64,000 nucleotides of DNA. It comes from Sarcocystis neurona (taxonomy: Eukaryota; Apicomplexa; Conoidasida; Eucoccidiorida; Sarcocystidae). The DNA is taken from NCBI GenBank assembly GCA_000727475.1, contig KL647290.1, forward strand, positions 5,854,698 through 5,918,697, in the 5' to 3' direction. Positions 58,601 through 64,000 of the stretch are shown one piece after another; position 1 is the first letter of the stretch; each line of letters opens with the position of its first letter. The notes beneath the pieces are model-generated. The model saw only the letters and a program-made list of their open reading frames with translations. It did not search any database and was not told the DNA's origin. A program made the position numbers and the translations under genes.

Positions 58601-61600
58601 GGAGAGCAGCAGGCAGAAGAAGAGTACCCATGCTATTCTGCTCCTGTGCTCGAGCTTCAGACAATGCAACAACGAGGAAAGCGCAGCGGCCACGTTCTCA
58701 CCTCCTCGTCACTGAGCAGATCTTTCTCTCCTTCATCTAGAGCAGCAACAGAATCTCCGTCATCTATGTCGCACGAGTCTTCTTTTCCTTCGCCTTCACC
58801 TAGCTCTTTTCTTCGGCGGCAACGCCGCTCCTGCCGCATCACGACAGGATCCTGTGAACGCACGACGCAAGCAGCAGCACAGCAGCACCACACACCCGAG
58901 GCAGCAACACCGCCGTCGCCACCCCCGTGCTCTACACCCAACAGCGACCCAGCAGCAGTGGACAACGTCAGCACCCGCAGCGGCTCGTTTAGATATCATC
59001 CCACAATGCTGGAAAGAGTCACCAGCCGGAGTCTGCGCTGTCGCTACCTGTCGCCGGACTAAAGTCAGTATAGTCAATTGAAAGGTTTGAGTGAAGAGAA
59101 CCCAATATGTTACTCGCTTCATGGCAATCAATAGCGCTTTTGATTTTGTCTTTAAAGAAGAACGAACCAAAATATCTATATATCCTGTGGATATACATTG
59201 GAGTATAACTAAATCGTTCCTGGCATACAGCAATCACGAAGATACTGCGGCTGCAAACCATACGTTTTTTGTGGGACGTGCACGTTGAGGCAACAAAAGC
59301 GGCAGCAGCAGTTCATCGGCCTTGCTGGCATTTGTCACACAGGAGTGCTGCTGCAGGCAAGGTTGATGCCGGCCGGCAGCAGGTTTCAGAAGTAACACAA
59401 AGAAGTGCAGACGAAACTTCTGCGGAAATTAGCAGCAGTGTCGCAGCAGCGGTTGCGAGCCGTGGCCCAGCGCAGCAGCAGCAGCAGCACAACCTCCCGT
59501 CGAGCGGCACAGAACCGCAGCCCAGCAGCCGCTGCTTCTGAGATCTGCGGTTCGACAAGCAGCAGCAGCAGTCAGCAAATCCAACAGTAGCAGATGCAAG
59601 GTGGAGCATGAGAAGAAGTTTACCAGGAAATACGCAGCCACGAACGCCTCCTCTGGCAGCAGACCTCCTCTCTGCTGTGGCTTGTCGCGTCTCGCCGACC
59701 AGTAGCGGCAGCTATCCAGAGGAATGCCGTCGCCAGCACGAAGCCTGTCTCCCAGGGAAGAAGTTTTATGCTGCTGGGGCTGCTCCTGGCTTCGACGTTG
59801 CCGCTGCTGCTGCAGCACCTTCTCCTTCTTCAATGCTCGTCCCGCGGCGGATGGTTTATAGGCGAGTAAATCTAGCACGCGGCCATGCGTCAAGGCGACT
59901 GACAGCGCGGCGACTCCCTGCTCGTCCTCTATCACGTACTTTTCTCCTACAGCAAGTTCTGAGGCTGCCGCTGTTGATGCTGCTATTGTTGCAGCTCTCC
60001 TCGTTGCTGCTCTCTCCGCTGCTGCTGGTGGAGCGGCCGCCGGCGCTGCCACCGGTCGTTCCGCTGCTGCTCGTGTGAAGTCTGTGAGAAAACTGCTGAC
60101 TACTGAGGAGACGGCAGGATGGTAGAAAGCACTTGCTGCTACTAACTCCCACAGGCGCGATCTGGCAGCCTACATACGCAAAACACAGAGCAGCAAAACG
60201 CAGCAGCAGACACGAGATCGACGGCGACGCCACGAAGCAGCAGCAGCAACAGGGTAAGGATGCGGCCACAGCAGCCGAAGAAGTGTGCGGGACTGACCGC
60301 GTAAGAGAAAGAAGAGGCAGGAGCCGCTACACCACAGCAGTCGTGCAACGAGGAGAAAACAACAGCAGAACAGCAGCAGCAGAACAGCGGCGCTGCCGCA
60401 AAAGCAGCCGGCCGGTGAGCATCCATCAACCCACGGGATGACCAGCGCAGCAGCCGAGGCTGCAGCAAAAAGAAGACGAAGACGACTTCGCAGGAGCAGC
60501 AGCACATCCCCGCAACGCCGGAATCCGCCGCAGGAAAAGGGACACCAGCAGCGGCACTGGGGCTGCAGCGCCTTGCGGCAGTGTAGCAAGAATGCGCGGG
60601 AGCAGCACATCACCCGTAGTAGGCGAGTACGAAGACGACGCAGCAGCAGTTGCGGGACAAATGCGCCAAGAACGACCAAACGGACTAACGCATGCGCACA
60701 CAAGTATAACAGCAAAGATGCAGCAGGCGCACGCCGCAAGCCAGACCCAAAACGAAAACTTCAGTACGAGCGAAGTGCAGCAACAGCAGCAGCACGTCTG
60801 CCTGCTCTAGCCACGACTCCCTCTCTCCTTCTCTCTTGGTCAAGCAGCAGCAGTAGCAACAACGACAGCCAGTGTCACCGCAGCAACTGCAGTGTGCGCA
60901 CTGCAGCAACGGTGGGGCCGGCCGCGAAGCAGACCCCAGAAGAAAATCAGCAAGAGCGACGACGGCAGCAACACGAGCTGCAGCAGGCAGGAACATGCAG
61001 AGCAGCAGAGAGATGCGCGTCGGCAGACACGAAGAACGCGCGCTGCAAGGGAAAAACGCAGCCGGCGCGCGGGGTGTACGTACACCGTGACGTCACACTC
61101 ACGGCCGGCTACGTCACCGCCATCAACGGCTAGAGATTCTGCTGCTACTTTCAAACAAACACGCAACATAAAAAGTCTTCCCGCTCACACCTCCCCATCG
61201 AAGCGACCAGCTCGACTCCTCAAAATTCACCCCCAACAAATCGAAGAGAAACGTCCGTGCTTTGGGACGCGCAAGTCGGCCCATCTGCGTCCCCGTTAAT
61301 ATTTGCCCCCCCTCTGTCTCTCTGTCATTTCTGCTTTTCGCCCTCTTTTTCGGTCGTTTCTTCTGCTTCTGTCTTTTCTCTCCGTCCTTCCTTTTTTTCC
61401 CCTCCCTTCTCTCTGCAGGTCTTCTTTTCTTGTCTTTGTCCGTCACTTTTTCTCCCTCTCTGCTGTTTCTGAAGATCGGCGCGCGTCCACGTCTTCGTAC
61501 CCATCATCCCGCCCTCTGTCACACCTTCTTCTACTCTGTCTTGCGGTCTTCTTCTGCCGCTGTCTTTTTCTCCCTTTTTCATGTCCTCTGCATGCATCCC

Positions 61601-63867
61601 TCGCCCGCGCAGGTGCGGCCCGGGACAGACACACGGAAGTCCCCAACCGGTAGGTGCTACTCTGGCAGCTCGCGCAGAATTCCTTCCTATGGAGCAGACG
61701 CTACTTTAAATGCATGCGGCGGTGGTGTATATAAAAAGACGTACCACACAAAAAATACCGCAAAAAGTAATGTCACTATGGTTCGATTCATACGCGCGTT
61801 CTCCCTCTCCCCCCACAGACTACGCTTCAAACAGACGTACATATATATATATATATACGTATATATCAAGATATATACATAGACATATATAAACATAAAC
61901 ATACAGATACACATACCCGTATAAGTACACATTTACATACCGATACCTCTCTCTCTCTCTATATATATATGGATGGATATTTTCTTTGAACGCCACTACA
62001 TACGAAGTAGACATCTACTGAGACTTTCTCTTCCCTTCGTAATTCACGTTATGCCAACGAAGGAGAACGGCGACTTTTTTTCCGTACTCGTGAATAGCGG
62101 GGGTCTCGCTTCGCAGGGTCGTAGCGGCAGAATTCCTCGCCCAGCGTCTCCCGTTTCTGCTGCCACGGCAGCCGCACGCGCATCTCTTCTTGCCGCCGCC
62201 GCTGCTCTTCCTGACGCACGTGCTGCCCGTCGTCCTGCTGCAGTTGCTGCTGCTGCCTCTTCTCCAGGTCCTCGGCCGCAGCAGCCGGGCGACGCTTTTT
62301 TCGGGCTCCTTCTCCTGCTGCTGCTGACTCTTTGCTCTTCACGTCGGTGTGACGCTGCCTTTTCTTTTCTCCCTCCGATGCCTGCGCACGCAGCATAAAA
62401 ATCGCGAAGCAGCACCAGCAGCCGCTGCTTCTTTCATCTGCTTGACCACCCTCGCCTCCTCCCTCCGCCGAATCCCAGTCCCTTTCGCTCAAGACGTGCT
62501 GACCACTCTACCCCATCTATTACTCTCTCCCTATTTTAACACACAACCTTCTACGTCCTCATATATATCTATCTACTGACCTGTAGATATCTACGACTAC
62601 ACACATATATATATCTTTGTACTGACCACTAGATACCTGGGTTATATACATATATATATGTACTGACCCGAATATATGCAGGATTCAATATATATAGGTA
62701 TACGTACTGACCCAGATATCTACAGAATTATATATTTATATAGATACATATATTGTCCCGTAGCTACTTAGGAATACATATATATATATATATATAGATA
62801 GATGGAGAGACAGGTATACATGAATATATAATATCGCCGTGCAATGGAAGTAACTGGCGAAGTACGTCCCGACTCACCCAAAACCCTGTGATGCCAAAGA
62901 CACAGGAGCAAATATATATATAAATGAATATATATGTACACATGTATAAGCTCAGAAATACAGGCCTATATATAGATACACACGTACACATATACACGTA
63001 TATATCTATCTACAAACATATACATAAACATAGAGAGAGAAAGAGAGACTTATGTATATGTACATATACATATATAGACAAATGTATGTACGTACCTGCG
63101 TGTACATTTATATATATATATATTTACACGTGTAGCTATTATTGCTTACCGCAGCGCCCGACAAACGCTGCAGCACCGGTACGTGGTGGCTACGTCCGAT
63201 GTTTCTTTCTATCATTGTGCTTCCTACCTCATCTTCTTTTCCCGCTTCGTTTTCTTGTCCACTCGTAGTCCGCTCCACGTGGTCGTCGAGTTTCTGCTGC
63301 AGTAGACGAACTTCGGGACCGCGTAGCAGCAGCAGCGCCTGCTCCTTGCAGAAGTCACTGCTGCTTCTGGTGTCTTTGCTGCTCGTGCTGCTGCTGTGTC
63401 CTCCCCCGCGGGACGCACGCAGAAACGTGATGCAGAGCCGCACTGCTGCTGCTGCTGCTCCTGGCTGCTGCTGCTGTCCTAGCGCCGTCTGCAGCAACCG
63501 CTTACAGATCGCCACAGAGCAGTCCGAAGTTTCAGCAGCAACTACAGCACCATCCCCTGCTTCTTCCCCAGGTCTGCTACTGCTGCTGCAGGAAGAGGAG
63601 GAGGACCATCCCGGTCTTTCTTCCCTGGCTTGCTGCTGCTCCTGCGGCACCTCTACTACGCCGATGTAATCTTCTTCTTCCTCAATCGTTGGCGCAGCTG
63701 TGGCGCTGCTGCTGCTGCAAGCTGCTCCGGATGGCGCTGACGCACGCAGCAGCGCAGCAACTAGAGAAAAGAAACCCGCTCGATTTGACGCCTCCAGCAT
63801 ATGTGTGTCTCTCAGGTGTTCATACACCGCGCGACACAGCCGATATGGCGGAGGCAGGAATTTGTTG
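55627..63867 (-). CDS. MAK21: Ribosome-biogenesis factor MAK21/NOC1 (CEBPZ/CBF family), 3' part; 5' end beyond window
   Basis: In other eukaryotes NOC1/MAK21 pairs with NOC2 in the nucleolus to mature and export pre-60S subunits. Visible exons are 63867-63150 (YRLCRAVYEHLRD; AGFFSLVAALLRAS; AICKRLLQTAL, the CBF-domain helices), 62381-62088 (ending FCRYDPAKRDPRYSR, the family's YDPxxRxP motif), 60081-59624 (opening with DFT and containing VLDLLAYKPSA; later PEEAFVAAYF), 58851-58702 (DPVVMRQERRCRRRK, acidic end), 57413-57134 (acidic) and 55964-55627 (basic, ending SSFVSAEGLEQLL, the conserved C-terminal box). Donors and acceptors are standard (GTAAGC, GTACGG, GTAAAC, GTGAGA, GTGAGT), and reading phase matches at every joined boundary except 62088/60081. 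There a missing exon should carry the conserved WELxxL...GDPL segment. Gln/Ala/Ser tracts interrupt the domains. The true C-terminus may extend beyond the TGA at 55627-55629. Confidence 0.72.
55965..57133 (-). other. Last intron of MAK21
   Basis: The intron lies between GTGAGT (57133-57128) and GCTGCTGCAG (ending 55965). It contains a TA microsatellite at 56088-56105 and ACACATAC-type repeats at about 56390-56490. An exon-like continuation of the acidic frame past the donor (57133 to about 57000; RTYFWPESEIVYAA) is open. Pseudogene copy 1 carries a similar stretch (KRSYFEEQVRMH), so an alternative donor further 3' is possible. Confidence 0.5.
58190..58640. repeat. CAG-rich tract in a MAK21 intron
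   Basis: Imperfect CAG triplets on plus give a Gln/Ser/Thr/Arg-rich plus frame (58014-58715) and Leu/Ala/Cys-rich minus frames. It lies within the intron between exons 58851-58702 and 57413-57134, so it is probably non-coding. Confidence 0.65.
59280..59610. repeat. CAG-rich tract near the 59624 donor
   Basis: Imperfect CAG triplets occupy the first few hundred bases of the intron after the exon at 60081-59624. The minus frame continuing past the donor into this tract (Cys/Leu/Ala-rich) is intron read-through. Confidence 0.6.
60082..62087 (-). other. MAK21 interval lacking the expected exon
   Basis: Reading phase requires at least one exon here: the exon at 62381-62088 ends in phase 0, whereas the exon at 60081-59624 begins with two leftover bases. 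CAG tracts (60130-61030), a pyrimidine-rich stretch (61290-61480) and TA repeats (61838-61970) fill the interval. Long plus-strand frames (60438-61133, 61262-61882) are triplet or pyrimidine artefacts. I could not find the WELxxL or GDPL motifs on the minus strand. Confidence 0.5.
62575..62765. repeat. Degenerate minisatellite with TACTGACC core, period about 44 bp
   Basis: TACTGACC occurs at about 62573, 62618, 62660 and 62706, with a decayed version (ATTGTCCCG) at about 62752. The cores are separated by TA-rich DNA. It sits in the intron between the two right-most MAK21 exons. Confidence 0.8.
62766..63135. repeat. AT-rich TATA/TACA microsatellite DNA
   Basis: Alternating TA, TATACA and ACATAT motifs occur, with a short GAGAGA run at about 63030-63047, inside the same MAK21 intron. 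The translated Tyr/Ile-rich frames are artefacts. Confidence 0.8.
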
Positions 63868-64000
63868 CTGTAGCAGAAAACAAAATTCACGCGCACACGA
63901 GAGAGCAACAGCAACCGCGAGTCAACAGCACGCACAGCTTCTACAAAAGTAGCCCCACGTTCAGAAGGCAATGCATATATACGCACGTATATAGACGGGA
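63868..64000 (-). other. MAK21 intron running off the window
   Basis: The acceptor TTCTGCTACAG ends at 63868, immediately before the first visible exon, which begins with the last base of a split codon. The upstream exon must lie beyond 64000. An ATG-like reading further up (about 63986) is ahead of this acceptor and is probably intronic. Confidence 0.5.

Noticed and set aside
58014..58715. 233-codon plus frame rich in Gln and Ser
   Set aside because: CAG-tract artefact inside a MAK21 intron; no motif or splice support.
60438..61882. Two long plus-strand frames (231 and 206 codons) in the right part
   Set aside because: They consist of Arg/Gln/Ala/Ser from CAG triplets and Leu/Phe/Ser from a pyrimidine tract. 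They lie within the MAK21 gene on the opposite strand.
1..64000. CRISPR arrays, rRNA, tRNA and bacterial-type operons
   Set aside because: No regularly spaced identical repeats with unique spacers, no rRNA core sequences, no convincing tRNA B-box context, and clear eukaryotic introns.

Overview
The window looks like nuclear DNA of a coccidian apicomplexan, most likely an Eimeria species. This rests on pervasive CAG/CTG triplet tracts in coding, intronic and intergenic DNA, many short TA/TACG microsatellites, intron-containing genes, and one chromovirus-type LTR retrotransposon remnant. The genus is an inference, because no marker gene was compared.

Layout. At the left, a minus-strand LSM5 gene (about 2.1-5.3 kb) is split by a 2.7 kb intron. 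From 5.3 to 12 kb I find no convincing gene, only microsatellites and two short tandem duplications. At 11.9-14.5 kb lies a decayed minus-strand Ty3/gypsy pol, with protease, reverse transcriptase, RNase H and integrase traces in the expected order. At the right, from 55.6 kb to past the window end, lies a minus-strand gene whose exons match MAK21/NOC1/CEBPZ, a ribosome-biogenesis factor. Its exon phases fit across four of the five junctions; the fifth (62087-60082) lacks an expected exon. The gene's 5' part is outside the window.

Between these (15.8-55.6 kb) is a degenerate segmental tandem array. The recurring segment is about 14 kb in its best copies. It holds plus-strand copies of a membrane-protein gene that I do not recognise (usually two, each with its own 1.3-2.5 kb 5' flank), a 2.5-2.9 kb spacer, and a decayed minus-strand copy of the 3' exons of the neighbouring MAK21. 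Seven family copies are visible. Two are intact, at 27814-29595 (593 aa) and 45417-46871 (484 aa). Five are broken, at about 18.2, 31.2, 42.3, 49.97 and 52.0 kb. Three MAK21 3'-end pseudogenes are visible at about 20.9-23.5, 35.4-37.0 and 49.4-49.9 kb. The third is joined directly to the 3' half of a family gene, which marks a recombination junction.

The intact family proteins share a signal-peptide-like start, a basic Cys/Trp/Arg-rich domain, a second hydrophobic segment, a Ser-rich region with recent internal repeats, a Pro/Glu/Ala-rich repeat region and a C-terminal membrane anchor ending within a few residues of the stop. The best reading is a fast-evolving, locally amplifying lineage-specific surface or secretory family grown by unequal exchange next to an essential housekeeping gene. 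No CRISPR array, rRNA or tRNA was found.
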